This document shows positions 49,682-57,639 of a stretch of 64,000 nucleotides of DNA, one piece after another. The notes below the pieces were generated by a model. The model made no database searches and was not told the DNA's origin. It worked only from the letters and a program-made list of their open reading frames with translations. Both the position numbers and the translations under genes were made by a program. Source of the stretch: Streptosporangium brasiliense. GTDB taxonomy: Bacteria > Actinomycetota > Actinomycetes > Streptosporangiales > Streptosporangiaceae. Within the stretch, counting starts at the first letter, position 1; every line of letters starts with the position of its first letter. The stretch covers positions 6,510,001 to 6,574,000 of the forward strand of contig NZ_JAUSRB010000002.1 in assembly GCF_030811595.1 (NCBI RefSeq). Direction: 5' to 3'.

Positions 49682-50072
49682 GTGCAAAAGATGTCCCCCA
49701 CCACGGAACGGCTTGTCCGGCTCATGTTGCTGCTCCCGTCCGAACCGCATGAGCCGCTGTGGACCAGCGTGGCCGACGACTGCGGAGACCTCCCCGCCGT
49801 CATGTCGATCGGCGTATGGATCCGCGACACCACCGAGATGTGGCCCGAAGGCGCCCCCCCCCCGCGTCCTGGCCGAGATGGTCCTCACCACGTTCGGCAA
49901 CCCGAGCGAGACCACCCTGCGTCTGCTGTCACAAGCGGTCGTACGCGGCTCCAAGGGGACCGGTGTCGGCGCCGCGTGGGTCGCTCGCACCTGCCGCACC
50001 GCCATCGACGTCCTGGCCGAGGCCGACTCGTGGGAGGAAGTGCTGGAACGGGTGAGGACCGACTGGAGTTAG
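49682..50072 (+). pseudogene. Hypothetical gene split by a C10 homopolymer frameshift
   Basis: From GTG 49682 (GGAGG seven bases upstream) the frame reads KMSPTTERLVRLMLLLPSEPHEPLWTSVADDCGD, then AVMSIGVWIRDTTEMWPEGAPPP. The protein-like sequence then continues one frame over: RVLAEMVLTTFGNPSETTLRLLSQAVVRG and RTAIDVLAEADSWEEVLERVRTDW. The break is a run of ten C (49854-49863); nine would give a single 129-aa protein. Either the run varies between cells, or it is a recent mutation or a sequencing slip. The family is not recognised, though the size and context suit an element-borne gene. Confidence 0.6.
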
Positions 50073-50619
50073 CGCCGAAGCCATCGCCAAGGTCACCGAG
50101 ATTCCGGCACCCCGTCGCCGTACCCATTGATCAAATGAGTGGCGGCTCGCCGGAGCCATAGGCGTCCCGCTCCCGAGCGTGTCCCCAGCCCCAAGGTAGA
50201 TCGGCCGCTGCAGGTCATGGGCCTTGGGGCTCTGCTCTGCCCCACCCATTCCGAGGTCGGGTTTCGGCATTGTTCGGCGGCGCGTTGACCGGGACCGGAT
50301 TGGTGGGCCGCACCGTCTCACCGTGCTGACCTGCGGTTGTGCCGTCCGGGTGACCGGGCAGAACCAAGGTTCTGCCCGGTCAGCGTCCCAGCGCGGCCCG
50401 TTTCCGCCGTATTCCGGTGGCACCCCACGTGCAGCGGGGTCAGCCTCCGCGTAGGGGCGGTCTTGATCGGTCAGCGCGACCGCGGTGCCACGGATCTCGT
50501 TGCCCCTGGGTATCCAGGGGCAACCGTTGCGAGGTCGTCCACGACGAAGGCGACCGTGCTGCCCTGCTGGACGTCTCGGAACATCTTCGACCTGCCGAGC
50601 TCACCGCCAGGTGCTGGCC
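50073..50619. other. Intergenic region with a perfect palindrome
   Basis: About 550 bp without a recognisable gene. Frames open on either strand show no family likeness. It contains the 32-bp palindrome at 50351. It may be the edge of the integrated element. Confidence 0.45.
50351..50382. repeat. 32-bp perfect palindrome
   Basis: TGACCGGGCAGAACC (50351-50365), AA, and GGTTCTGCCCGGTCA (50368-50382) form a 15-bp perfect inverted repeat with a two-base centre. A loop of two is tight for a hairpin, so it may be a dimer binding site, a recombination end or a bidirectional terminator. Confidence 0.7.
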
Positions 50620-51006
50620 CTACGCCTGCTCCTTGTACACCGCCTCGATGTTGTTGCCGTCCGGGTCATCCACGAACGCGCAGTAGGCGCCATACTCGGG
50701 CCAATGCCGGGGTTCGTGCCGGGACTTGCCGCCAGCCGCCAGCGCGGCCGCGTGGAAGGCGTCGACTGCGGCTCGGTCGCGGGCGGTGAATGCGATGTGC
50801 GCGCCCCGAGTCACCGTGGCATCGCCCGCGGGATACAGACCGAAGGACGGGGTGTCCAACTCCTCCTCCCAGAACTCCGCTCCGCCGTCAGCCGCCTGTC
50901 CGACGACACCGAGGGGCTTCAGCGCGGCGGTGAAGAAGCGCGTGCTCGCCTCGAGGTCCGCGGCGATGAAGGTCACGTGGTGGATGAAGGGCCATCGTTC
51001 TGTCAT
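50620..51006 (-). CDS. VOC-family (glyoxalase/bleomycin-resistance fold) protein
   Basis: This 128-aa protein has paired beta-alpha-beta-beta-beta modules: FIHHVTFIAADLEASTRFFTAALKPLGV at the start and AHIAFTARDRAAVDAFHAAALAAGGK in the second module, ending YCAFVDDPDGNNIEAVYKE. Metal-ligand positions His (IHHVTF), His (AHIAF) and Glu (NIEAV) are present. Members act as dioxygenases, isomerases or binding proteins. ATG 51006 (MTERWPF) fits the fold; a start 17 codons earlier is basic and unlikely. No partner gene is evident. Confidence 0.9.
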   Translation of the reverse strand: MTERWPFIHHVTFIAADLEASTRFFTAALKPLGVVGQAADGGAEFWEEELDTPSFGLYPAGDATVTRGAHIAFTARDRAAVDAFHAAALAAGGKSRHEPRHWPEYGAYCAFVDDPDGNNIEAVYKEQA

Positions 51007-51193
51007 GACCGCGGAGTCTACGAGAGCCCGGCGCCGACGCCTCGTGCCGGGTCTCATGTAGTTATCGCCGAGCTCAGTACGGCTCGAAGGTCCTGGCCCC
51101 GGACACCGGGAACGAGTGACCCGCCAGTAGCTTCACGGCTCGCGACTCATTGCACGTTCGCTGTCGTGGCGGCCTGTTCGTCACGGCTCAGGA

Positions 51194-51615
51194 CTCCCGA
51201 AGCTACGGCCAGGGGCAAAGTAAGGGGCTGACCGGACAGAACTGATGCACTGTCCGGTATCCGGCTCAGGGACGCCACCGCCGGCCCGCCGCCTCCGGCA
51301 GTCCTCCCCTACCGAGTAGGGGTCTATCTCCTCTCGGATCAGGCGATCGGTCCCATCCGGCGCTGCCTCCAGCCACCACCCGCCCGGCCACACATGAGCG
51401 GCCTCAGGATTGGCTATGTCGGTGAGAAACGGAGCCGAATGTTGCTGACTGGCTCTCTTGATCGACTCGGTCGCAATGCCGTGTCGGTGAGTTCGGGAGC
51501 CACCTCGTCGGCTCGGGCGACTTACTGGCAGTCGCCAGCCTTCCTTGATAGCTGACGAGAACCGCAATTGTGATCACTCACACAGCTACTTTGGGGCTGG
51601 GGACATCTTCGGGAG
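51194..51615. mobile_element. Possible Tn3-derived MITE around a pentapeptide-protein remnant
   Basis: The left end CTCCCGAAGCTACGGCCAGG…CAAAGTA (51194-51222) and the reversed right end CTCCCGAAGATGTCCCCAG…CAAAGTA (51587-51615) share 20 of 29 positions. The left end also resembles the big Tn3 element's inverted repeat (ACTCC…AGCTACGGC…GCAAAGTA). CAGGA and CAGGG flank the unit, a possible 5-bp duplication with one change. The 422-bp interior has no transposase. Confidence 0.5.
51240..51420 (-). pseudogene. C-terminal remnant of a pentapeptide-repeat protein (copy 2)
   Basis: The reverse frame reads NPEAAHVWPGGWWLEAAPDGTDRLIREEIDPYSVGED, then RRRRAGGGVPEPDTGQ. This is the same C-terminal cap as in the gene at 31751. 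No pentapeptide repeats precede it; the upstream residues in the open frame are unrelated. It lies inside the putative Tn3-derived MITE. Confidence 0.65.
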
Positions 51616-51642
51616 CAGGGGGCCTGCAACGGCGCGTCGGCG

Positions 51643-52056
51643 TCAACGTCGATGATCTGCAGATCCTACCCCGCTCCACACGCGGATCGTTCTGTCGACG
51701 CCGCCGCTGATCACATGACGGCCATCGGGCGTCACCGCCACCGCGAACACAGAGCCCTCGTGGCCGGTCAGCCGCGCCTGTACTTGCCTGGCCCTCAGGT
51801 TCGACACGCATGGCGTGTGGTGTTCGCCGGCGCTGATCACGTGGCGGCCGTCGGGTGTCACCGCCACCGCCGGTACCCCGCCGTCGTGGCCGGTCAGTAC
51901 GGCCCGCTGCCGCCCGGTCTCCAGGTCCCACACACGTACCGTCGCACTGTCGTCAGAGCTGATCACCTGGCGGCTGTCGGGTGTCACCGCCACCGACAAC
52001 ACCACTCGATCATCGTGACCGGTGAGTATGCGGGTCAAAGCTCCTGTGATGGACAT
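51643..52056 (-). CDS. WD40-repeat protein fragment (three blades)
   Basis: These 137 codons encode three WD40 repeats: LTGHDDRVVLSVAVTPDSRQVISSDDSATVRVWDLETG, LTGHDGGVPAVAVTPDGRHVISAGE, and LTGHEGSVFAVAVTPDGRHVISGGVDRTIRVW. A complete propeller needs about seven blades, and family members usually carry an N-terminal signalling domain (NACHT, TIR or kinase). This is therefore a fragment or a very short gene. The ATG at 52056 has no strong SD, and an IS630-family element begins 14 bp upstream, which may have removed the rest. Confidence 0.65.
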   Translation of the reverse strand: MSITGALTRILTGHDDRVVLSVAVTPDSRQVISSDDSATVRVWDLETGRQRAVLTGHDGGVPAVAVTPDGRHVISAGEHHTPCVSNLRARQVQARLTGHEGSVFAVAVTPDGRHVISGGVDRTIRVWSGVGSADHRR

Positions 52057-52083
52057 GGGTACAGAATCTAGTGGTCGCGCCCG

Positions 52084-52413
52084 TTAATTCGTCGGGGATG
52101 GCGGGTTGAGCCAGGCCGTAGTGTCGCCGAGGTAGAGGCCACAGGCGCAGTCGAGGGCTTCCTGCGGGGTGCCGGCCGGGTAGCCGGTGGACAGGACGGA
52201 CTTCTCGTAGTCGTCGTGGCTGGCGCGGTAAATGGCGAACCCCCAGCTGGTGGCGGATCCAGCGTAGCGGAGCCGGCAGAGCGGCAGGGTGGTGCCATCG
52301 GGGAGCCGGCCGGCGACATAGGCGAACTCGCCGTGATAGCGGACGGTGATGCCGGCGAGCTGAGGCCAGCGCTCGCGTGCCCTGGCGGCCAGGCGCTGGC
52401 GTAGCGAGGTCAT
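52084..52413 (-). CDS. Passenger protein of the IS630-family element
   Basis: This 109-aa protein starts MTSLRQRLAARARERWPQLA. A beta-rich part follows (GITVRYHGEFAYVAGRLPDGTTLPLCRLRYAGSATSWGFAIYRASHDDYE), then LSTGYPAGTPQEALDCACGLYLGD. Similar uncharacterised proteins are, to my knowledge, frequent in actinobacteria. It lies entirely within the inverted repeats, opposite to the transposase, with its stop almost at the left end. I do not know its function. ATG 52413 is favoured; a start eight codons earlier is possible. Confidence 0.75.
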   Translation of the reverse strand: MTSLRQRLAARARERWPQLAGITVRYHGEFAYVAGRLPDGTTLPLCRLRYAGSATSWGFAIYRASHDDYEKSVLSTGYPAGTPQEALDCACGLYLGDTTAWLNPPSPTN

Positions 52414-52446
52414 GGTCGACTCAGGTGGCCTTGCCATACGGCCATC

Positions 52447-53631
52447 GTGCCCTACCCGCCTGGCTGCACCATGGAGGGCATGCCCTCCAGTCCCTATGTC
52501 ATATGCCTTGGCGACGCTGAGCGCGCTGAGCTGGAGTCCCTGTCCCGGCGCGGCTCAGCGCCGTTTCGCCTGGTGCTGCGATCACAGATTGTGCTGCTCG
52601 CCGCGGCGGGCACAGCGAACCGGATGATCGCGGAGCGACTGGGCATCTGCCAGGACACGGCCCGCAAATGGCGGCGTCGGTACTGTGAACAGGGCATCGA
52701 GGGGCTGGCCGACGCGCCGCGCCCCGGCAGGCCGCGCGTGTTCTCCGCCCGCATCGTGGCCGGGGTCAAGGCCCTCGCGTGCGAGATGCCCACCTCGAGC
52801 GGAACTCCCCTGGCCCGATGGACCTGCCCCGAGCTGGCCCGCCATACGGCAGCCAGCGGCATCGCTCCCGCGCCCTCGGCGTCCACCGTGCGCCGCTGGC
52901 TCGCCGACGACGCCCTGAAGCCCTGGCAGCACCGGTCGTGGATCTTTCCTCGTGACCCGCACTTCGCCCTCAAGGCATCCCGCGTCCTGGACCTCTACCA
53001 GCGGGAATGGGAAGGGGAGCCGCTCGGTGAGGACGAGTACGTGCTCAGCGCCGACGAGAAGCCCGGCGTCCAGGCCCGCATGCGCATCCACCTCCCGCTC
53101 CCACCGGGGCCGGGGCGGGCGATGCGGATCGAGAGCGAGTACCACCGCTTCGGCACCCTCGCCTACCTGGCCGCCTACGACGTCCATCATGCCCGGGTCA
53201 TGGGTCGGTGCGAGCCAACCACTGGCATCAGGCCGTTCACCGCGCTCGTGGACCAGGTGATGCAGAGCGAGCCATACGCTTCGGCCAGGCGGGTCTTTTG
53301 GGTCGTGGACAACGGCTCCTCGCACCGGAACTGGGCGGCGGCAGCCCGGCTCAGCGACGCCTACCCGAACGCCCAGATGGTCCATCTGCCCGTCCACGCC
53401 TCCTGGCTCAACCAGATCGAGGTCTACTTCTCCGTCATCCAGCGCAAGCTCCTCAGCCCCGACGACTTTGAGGACCTCGATGAGCTCGCCGCCCAAATCC
53501 TCGCCTTCGAGAACCACTACAACGCCGCAGCCAGGCCCTTCGACTGGAAGTTCACCCGCACCGACCTCAACCGCCTCCTGGCACGCATCAGACAGCACGA
53601 CCGGCATGCACCGCACCCGCTGGCCGGATGA
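52447..53631 (+). CDS. IS630-family DDE transposase
   Basis: This protein of up to 394 aa has an N-terminal winged helix (RLVLRSQIVLLAAAGTANRMIAERLGICQDTARKWRRRYCEQGIEGLADAPRPGRP) followed by the DDE domain. First Asp is in VLSADEKPGVQAR, second in VFWVVDNGSSHRNWA, and Glu in HASWLNQIEVYFSVIQRKLL. Length and motifs are complete, so it should be active. The frame starts at GTG 52447; ATG 52471 or 52480 are likelier true starts (EGMPSSPYVI is the usual beginning). Confidence 0.93.
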   Translation: MPYPPGCTMEGMPSSPYVICLGDAERAELESLSRRGSAPFRLVLRSQIVLLAAAGTANRMIAERLGICQDTARKWRRRYCEQGIEGLADAPRPGRPRVFSARIVAGVKALACEMPTSSGTPLARWTCPELARHTAASGIAPAPSASTVRRWLADDALKPWQHRSWIFPRDPHFALKASRVLDLYQREWEGEPLGEDEYVLSADEKPGVQARMRIHLPLPPGPGRAMRIESEYHRFGTLAYLAAYDVHHARVMGRCEPTTGIRPFTALVDQVMQSEPYASARRVFWVVDNGSSHRNWAAAARLSDAYPNAQMVHLPVHASWLNQIEVYFSVIQRKLLSPDDFEDLDELAAQILAFENHYNAAARPFDWKFTRTDLNRLLARIRQHDRHAPHPLAG

Positions 53632-53663
53632 CCCCCGACGAATTAACGGGCGCGACCACTAGT

Positions 53664-53832
53664 GATCACCGGCAGCTCCGGCGGAACCTCCGGGCTCGGG
53701 CCCGGCATCGACGTGCGCGCCCCCGGGCGGGGCGGCCGCGGCGGCTACCTCATCGGCCCCGGCTCGGTCATCGACGATGCCCCAGGTCCAGGTGGAGCGG
53801 ACCGAGCGGAGCGAGGGGGGCAGACCAAGTAA
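53664..53832 (+). pseudogene. Fragment of a bifunctional DNA primase/polymerase (Prim-Pol)
   Basis: The frame VITGSSGGTSGLGPGIDVRAPGRGGRGGYLIGPGSVID matches the stretch of Prim-Pol N-terminal domains that ends the catalytic core (normally G…IDVRG.GGY.V.PPS). Only about 40 residues match before the reading turns to unrelated DRAERGGQTK and a stop. The N-terminal part is absent: the IS630-family end lies immediately before. It is likely debris of a plasmid or integrative-element replication gene. Confidence 0.6.
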
Positions 53833-53989
53833 GCCGGAAAGGGCTAATAGGACTGGTCAGGCGGTGGAGGCGGAAGCCGAGGTTTCGGCTGTGGATAGCC
53901 ATGCCCGGCGTAGGGCCGGATTGGTTCCCGCAGTGATCTCACTGCGCTGACCTGGTCAGACGCCGTCTCGGGAACCGGATAGAATGTAT

Positions 53990-54165
53990 GCCACTGTCCC
54001 GTATCCGCCTCAGAGGCGCCACCGCCGGCCCGCCTTCGGTCAGGCATTCTGGACCGGGGCGCGCTCTGCCCCCTTCTGGATCAGGTGGCCGGTTCCCTCC
54101 GGTGTCGTCTCCAGCCGCCACCCGTCCGGCCATGAATAATGAGGCTTTGCGGGGTTGGCCACCAT
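53990..54165 (-). pseudogene. C-terminal remnant of a pentapeptide-repeat protein (copy 3), cut by the 250-bp element
   Basis: The reverse strand just beyond the 250-bp element reads ANPAKPHYSWPDGWRLETTPEGTGHLIQKGAERAP, the conserved cap of this family. After a frame change it continues DRRRAGGGASEADTGQ. The residues expected before ANPAKPH (the pentapeptide repeats) are replaced by the element. The gene is thus doubly broken. Confidence 0.7.
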
Positions 54166-54166
54166 A

Positions 54167-54416
54167 CGGGTCCAGCCGAGATACGGGGAAGACCGGCCAT
54201 CAGTCGATCATGCTCGTAATCTCGGAAGTGAACCGGAGTGTCTCCGCGACTCTGGGACGCGGAATCTCGGAAGCGCGGCATGGAGTCGACTTCCGAGATT
54301 GGCTCATCTCGGAAGTGGAAGCGGAGCTTGGCCGTACTGGCGATTGGCACTTCGCTCAGGTTGGGGGCTTCAAGATCAACCCATGGCCGGTTCTGGCCGT
54401 ATCTCGGCTGGACCCG
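54167..54416 (+). mobile_element. 250-bp inverted-repeat element, copy B (MITE-like)
   Basis: Same ends and length as copy A at 30569-30818, in opposite orientation, with only two differences over the whole unit. It separates a broken pentapeptide gene (left) from a hypothetical gene whose last codons and stop lie inside the element (right). The four internal AATCTCGGAAG-type motifs are preserved. Two forward frames stay open throughout. Confidence 0.85.
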
Positions 54417-54900
54417 GATCTGTGGGTGTCACGGTCCGTGAGAAGGTGTCTCCCGCCCCCTCCGCAGCTCTGGCGGTCGCAGCGGCGTGCTCATCGGTGG
54501 TCATGCCGAGGCTGGGGTCGTGCCGGTTGAGGTCATGCTGGTCGTCAGCCCATTGCTGGTAGTCCCGCCGAACGGCGAGCCCGTCGGAGTCGACAATATG
54601 GGCGATATCGGCCCAGGTGACCCCGGCCAGCAATGCGTGGTGGACATTGGCGGGATGGCGCACGGTGCGCGCGATGCACTCCGCCAGCGCCAGCAGTTCA
54701 ATGTGCTCGGCCACGGTGAGCGGAGGACGGTCATCAGCTCCATGCCGGGCGGGGTCATAGATCCCTCGGTCCACCAGCTCGATCCGGGCGCGAGCCGACG
54801 CGTGTTTGGCGGCCAACTCGTTGTAGCGCTCCAGCTGCTGACTGACAGGCATGTCGTAGCGAGCGTCGCGCCAGGTCGTGACATGTTCAGGCATGGTCAT
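54376..54900 (-). CDS. Hypothetical protein with an element-derived C-terminus
   Basis: This 174-aa protein starts MTMPEHVTTWRDARYDMPVSQQLERYNELA. It has HIELLALAECIARTVRHPANVHHALLAGVTWADIAHIVDSDGLAV, a helix-turn-helix-like segment, in the middle. The last about 13 residues (PAEIRPEPAMG) and the stop are encoded by the 250-bp element, so the native C-terminus was lost at GDTFSRTVTPTD. GGAGA lies eight bases before ATG 54900. Related actinobacterial proteins exist, to my knowledge without assigned function. Confidence 0.6.
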   Translation of the reverse strand: MTMPEHVTTWRDARYDMPVSQQLERYNELAAKHASARARIELVDRGIYDPARHGADDRPPLTVAEHIELLALAECIARTVRHPANVHHALLAGVTWADIAHIVDSDGLAVRRDYQQWADDQHDLNRHDPSLGMTTDEHAAATARAAEGAGDTFSRTVTPTDPGPAEIRPEPAMG

Positions 54901-55087
54901 GACGACTTCTCCAGGGCAGTCGGGTTCTGGCTTCAAGGGGCAGTACGTCCCGGTCACCCGTGATGGCCGCACGGCGTGACCGGATCCAGTGAGGTGATCG
55001 TGCCGCAGAGGGTGTTGCCGGCGGCGTCAGCCATGTGCTCCTCGTGATCGACCCGTTCGCCGGATCCCCGCTGACTGTGGGCGGCGG

Positions 55088-55798
55088 TCACGGTATGGGG
55101 CCGAGGGAGGCGATGAGGTCGTGCATCTCGTCGCGGTAGACAACGGCCGGGTCCTGGATGGCGGTGCGCAGGTGGCCGTAGATCTCCAGGGCCACGAGCC
55201 CGTGCATGCGGCCCCACACCCTCAGCGTCATCGCGATGCCTGCCGGTGGCAGGTCCGGAAAGTCCTTCCGGACATGGGCCACCAGGTCCGGGTCGAAGTC
55301 GGCCCAGCTGTAGGCGCGGTCCTCGGACCGGCGCGCCTGGACCGCCGGCCAGGCTGCGGCGACGAGGCCGATCAGTCCGTTGCAGGCGCGCACCTCGGCC
55401 TGCTTGCCGGGGCCGTCGTCGGGCGGACGGTAGCCGGGCACGGAGTCGCCGTAGATCAGCCGGAAGCCTTCGGGGTTGGCCAACGCCCACTCGCGCATGG
55501 CTTGGGCCCAGGCCAGGATCCGGCCGCCCGGATCGGTCTCCGGCACCGCGTCGCGGGCGGCCTCGGCGGCGTCGACCGCCGAGGTGTAGACGTCGCCGAT
55601 GAGCGTCGTGATGAGGTCGTCGCGGGTGGCGAAGTAGCTGTAGATCGCGCCGGCCGTCATGCCCATCTCGCGGGCGATCGCGCGTAGCGAGATTGCGTCC
55701 GGGCCGCCGTCCGCCATGAGCTTCATGGCGATCGCCTTGATCTCGGCGCTGGTCTGGGCGCGTAGCCGGTCGCGGCGGCTCGTCGTGTGGTCGCTCAC
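55088..55798 (-). CDS. TetR-family regulator
   Basis: This 236-aa regulator has an N-terminal helix-turn-helix (TSAEIKAIAMKLMADGGPDAISLRAIAREMGMTAGAIYSYFATRDDLI) and a large C-terminal helical domain (MREWALANPEGFRLIYGDSVPGY, AMTLRVWGRMHGLVALEIYGHL) of the group found next to dehydrogenases. The GTG start is at 55798. In the 240 bp up to the divergent SnoaL-like gene, four TGTAG/CTACA words (near 55811, 55827, 55853, 55871) may form operators. It probably controls that gene and the following reductase. Confidence 0.9.
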   Translation of the reverse strand: MSDHTTSRRDRLRAQTSAEIKAIAMKLMADGGPDAISLRAIAREMGMTAGAIYSYFATRDDLITTLIGDVYTSAVDAAEAARDAVPETDPGGRILAWAQAMREWALANPEGFRLIYGDSVPGYRPPDDGPGKQAEVRACNGLIGLVAAAWPAVQARRSEDRAYSWADFDPDLVAHVRKDFPDLPPAGIAMTLRVWGRMHGLVALEIYGHLRTAIQDPAVVYRDEMHDLIASLGPIP

Positions 55799-56039
55799 CC
55801 TTGACAGTCTACAGGGTTGGTCTAATCTACATCGTGCTAAGTCTGAACGCCGTGTAGTAACACGACGGCATGTAGAAATGAGGGCTTGTGACCGGAGAAG
55901 GACCTCGTCCCGGGGCTGTCGGCGTTGACCCGGATCATCGTGGCGCTCGACTGCGACATCGGATACGTGGCGCTGATCGCCCTCGCCCTCAGGCCCGCTC
56001 TGTGGCCACAGCGAACGTCCCCTTGGAAGGAGCCGGCAA

Positions 56040-56372
56040 GTGAGCACCACCGATGTGATCCTCGCCTACCTCGACATCTGGAACGAGCGAGACGCCGCCG
56101 CCCGGGTGACACTGATGAAGTCCGTCCTCACCGAGGACTCGCTCTACACCGACCCCGCCAACGCGGGCCTGCGTGGGCACGCCGAACTGTCCGAGGCGAT
56201 CGGCCGCGCCCGGGAGAAGCTCGGCGACCTGAGGTTCACCCTCGACACCGTGGTCGGCGCCCACCACGACCGCGCGCTGTTCAGCTGGAAACTCGGCACG
56301 GTCGCCACCGGCTACGACGTCGTCGAGTTCGCCGGGGGCCGCATCCGCAGCATCGTCGGGTTCTTCGTATAA
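56040..56372 (+). CDS. SnoaL-like (NTF2-fold) protein
   Basis: This 110-aa cone-shaped NTF2-fold protein reads DVILAYLDIWNERDAAARVTLMKSVLTEDSLYTDP, then GLRGHAELSEAIGRAREKLGDLRFTLDTVVGAHHDRALFSWKLG and IRSIVGFF. Members isomerise or hydrolyse small polyketide or steroid-like molecules, or just bind ligands. The GTG start has AAGGAG upstream. It is first in a direct pair with the imine-reductase-like gene (185 bp apart) and divergent from the TetR gene. Confidence 0.88.
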   Translation: MSTTDVILAYLDIWNERDAAARVTLMKSVLTEDSLYTDPANAGLRGHAELSEAIGRAREKLGDLRFTLDTVVGAHHDRALFSWKLGTVATGYDVVEFAGGRIRSIVGFFV

Positions 56373-56557
56373 GGCGCCCGCGGCACGGCGGGACCGCCGC
56401 TCTGGCCACCTCGCCGCAACGGCCGATAGCCGGACCCGGTGACCAGCACGACATGCCTGGCCGGGCCGTCCGGACCGGCGACCTACTACGCCCAGACCTC
56501 AGTCACGGCAACCACACCCGTCGCGGCGGACGCCGCATGAGATACGCAGGAGCACAT

Positions 56558-57451
56558 ATGTCCCCCCTTTCCGCCTCGCAATCGCCGGTCACCGTTGTCG
56601 GCCTGGGACTGATGGGCCATGCGCTGGCCACGGCCTTCCTGATGAACGGTCACCCGACCACCGTCTGGAACCGATCGGCAGCCAAGGCTGACGATCTCGT
56701 CGCCAACGGTGCCACCCTGGCCGACTCGATCAAGAGCGCGGTCGAGGCAAGCCCACTCGTCGTTGTCTGTGTCTCGGACTACGACGCCGTGCATGAGTTG
56801 CTGGACCCGGTCGGCCCCTCGCTGGCCGGCCGTACCCTCGTCAACCTGACCACGGCCAGTTCCACCCAGGCTCGCGAGACCGCCGGATGGGCGGCCAAGA
56901 TCGACAGCGCTTACCTCGACGGGGCGATCCTTGCCCTTCCCCAGGCCGTCGGCACCGCCGATGCCACGCTGTTGTACTCCGGCTCGAAGGTCGCCTTCGA
57001 GGAGCACCAGGCCACCCTGCAGGCACTCAGCGAGACCGGAACCGTTTACCTCGACGAGGACCACGGCCTGTCTGCCCTGTACGACATGTCCGTCCTGAGC
57101 ATCATGTGGGGTGTCCTGAACGGCTTCCTGCAGGGGGCCGCACTGCTGGGCGCCGCGAACGTCAAGGCGACGACTTTCGCGACCCTGGCCAACACCGCGA
57201 TCAACGTGACGGCCGACTACGTTTCCGCATACGCGCAGCAGATCGACGAGGGCAGGTATCCGGCCACCGACGCCACCGTTGCCGTTCACATGGGCGGGAT
57301 GGAGCACCTGGTCCAGGAGGCCGAGGCGCTCGGCGTCAACACCGAGTTGCCGAATCTCTTCCTGGAACTGGCCAGGCGTGCGGCCACCGACGGCCACGCC
57401 GACGACAGTTACGCAGCGATGATCAGGCAGTTCCGCAAGCCCTCGGTCTGA
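56558..57451 (+). CDS. NAD(P)-dependent reductase, imine reductase/6PGDH-like
   Basis: This 297-aa protein has the N-terminal Rossmann motif VTVVGLGLMGHALATAFLMNGHPTTVWNRSAAKAD; the Asn-Arg after the second strand indicates NADPH. VVVCVSDYDAVHELL and LVNLTTASSTQARETAGWAAK follow. The C-terminal all-helical dimer domain includes LYDMSVLSIMWGVLNGFLQGAALLGAANV. The size and Asp/Tyr in the long helix fit imine reductases, which reduce cyclic imines, though beta-hydroxyacid dehydrogenases are related. GCAGGAG precedes the ATG. Control by the nearby TetR gene is likely. Confidence 0.88.
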   Translation: MSPLSASQSPVTVVGLGLMGHALATAFLMNGHPTTVWNRSAAKADDLVANGATLADSIKSAVEASPLVVVCVSDYDAVHELLDPVGPSLAGRTLVNLTTASSTQARETAGWAAKIDSAYLDGAILALPQAVGTADATLLYSGSKVAFEEHQATLQALSETGTVYLDEDHGLSALYDMSVLSIMWGVLNGFLQGAALLGAANVKATTFATLANTAINVTADYVSAYAQQIDEGRYPATDATVAVHMGGMEHLVQEAEALGVNTELPNLFLELARRAATDGHADDSYAAMIRQFRKPSV

Positions 57452-57471
57452 CTTCTTCCCTACGGCGGAAC

Positions 57472-57519
57472 GAGCAGAGCCGGGAACCCGGATCACGCAT
57501 TCCGTGCCCGGCTCTGCTC
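57472..57519 (+). terminator. Terminator hairpin after the reductase gene
   Basis: GAGCAGAGCCGGG (57472-57484) and CCCGGCTCTGCTC (57507-57519) make a perfect 13-bp stem, 21 bp after the stop codon, with a 22-nt loop. Confidence 0.8.
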
Positions 57520-57639
57520 CGAATGCTGTGCTCTGTCCAACACCGGTCGGTCGAGAAGACCCCGATATCGTCCCCAGGACGACATCGGGTCCGTCGCCGA
57601 AGTCCGCGGCGATCTCCTCAAGGAGCCCCAGCGCGTCGT

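Larger units (their letters stand above)
52071..53659 (+). mobile_element. Intact IS630-family element with a passenger gene
   Basis: The 1589-bp unit has perfect 27-bp inverted repeats (outer bases GTGGTCGCGCCCGTTAATTC) and is flanked by TA on both sides, the standard IS630/mariner target duplication. It encodes a full-length DDE transposase on the + strand and a divergent small gene on the - strand. All parts look intact, suggesting recent activity. The WD40 fragment lies to its left and a Prim-Pol fragment to its right, so the target was already a patchwork. Confidence 0.93.
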
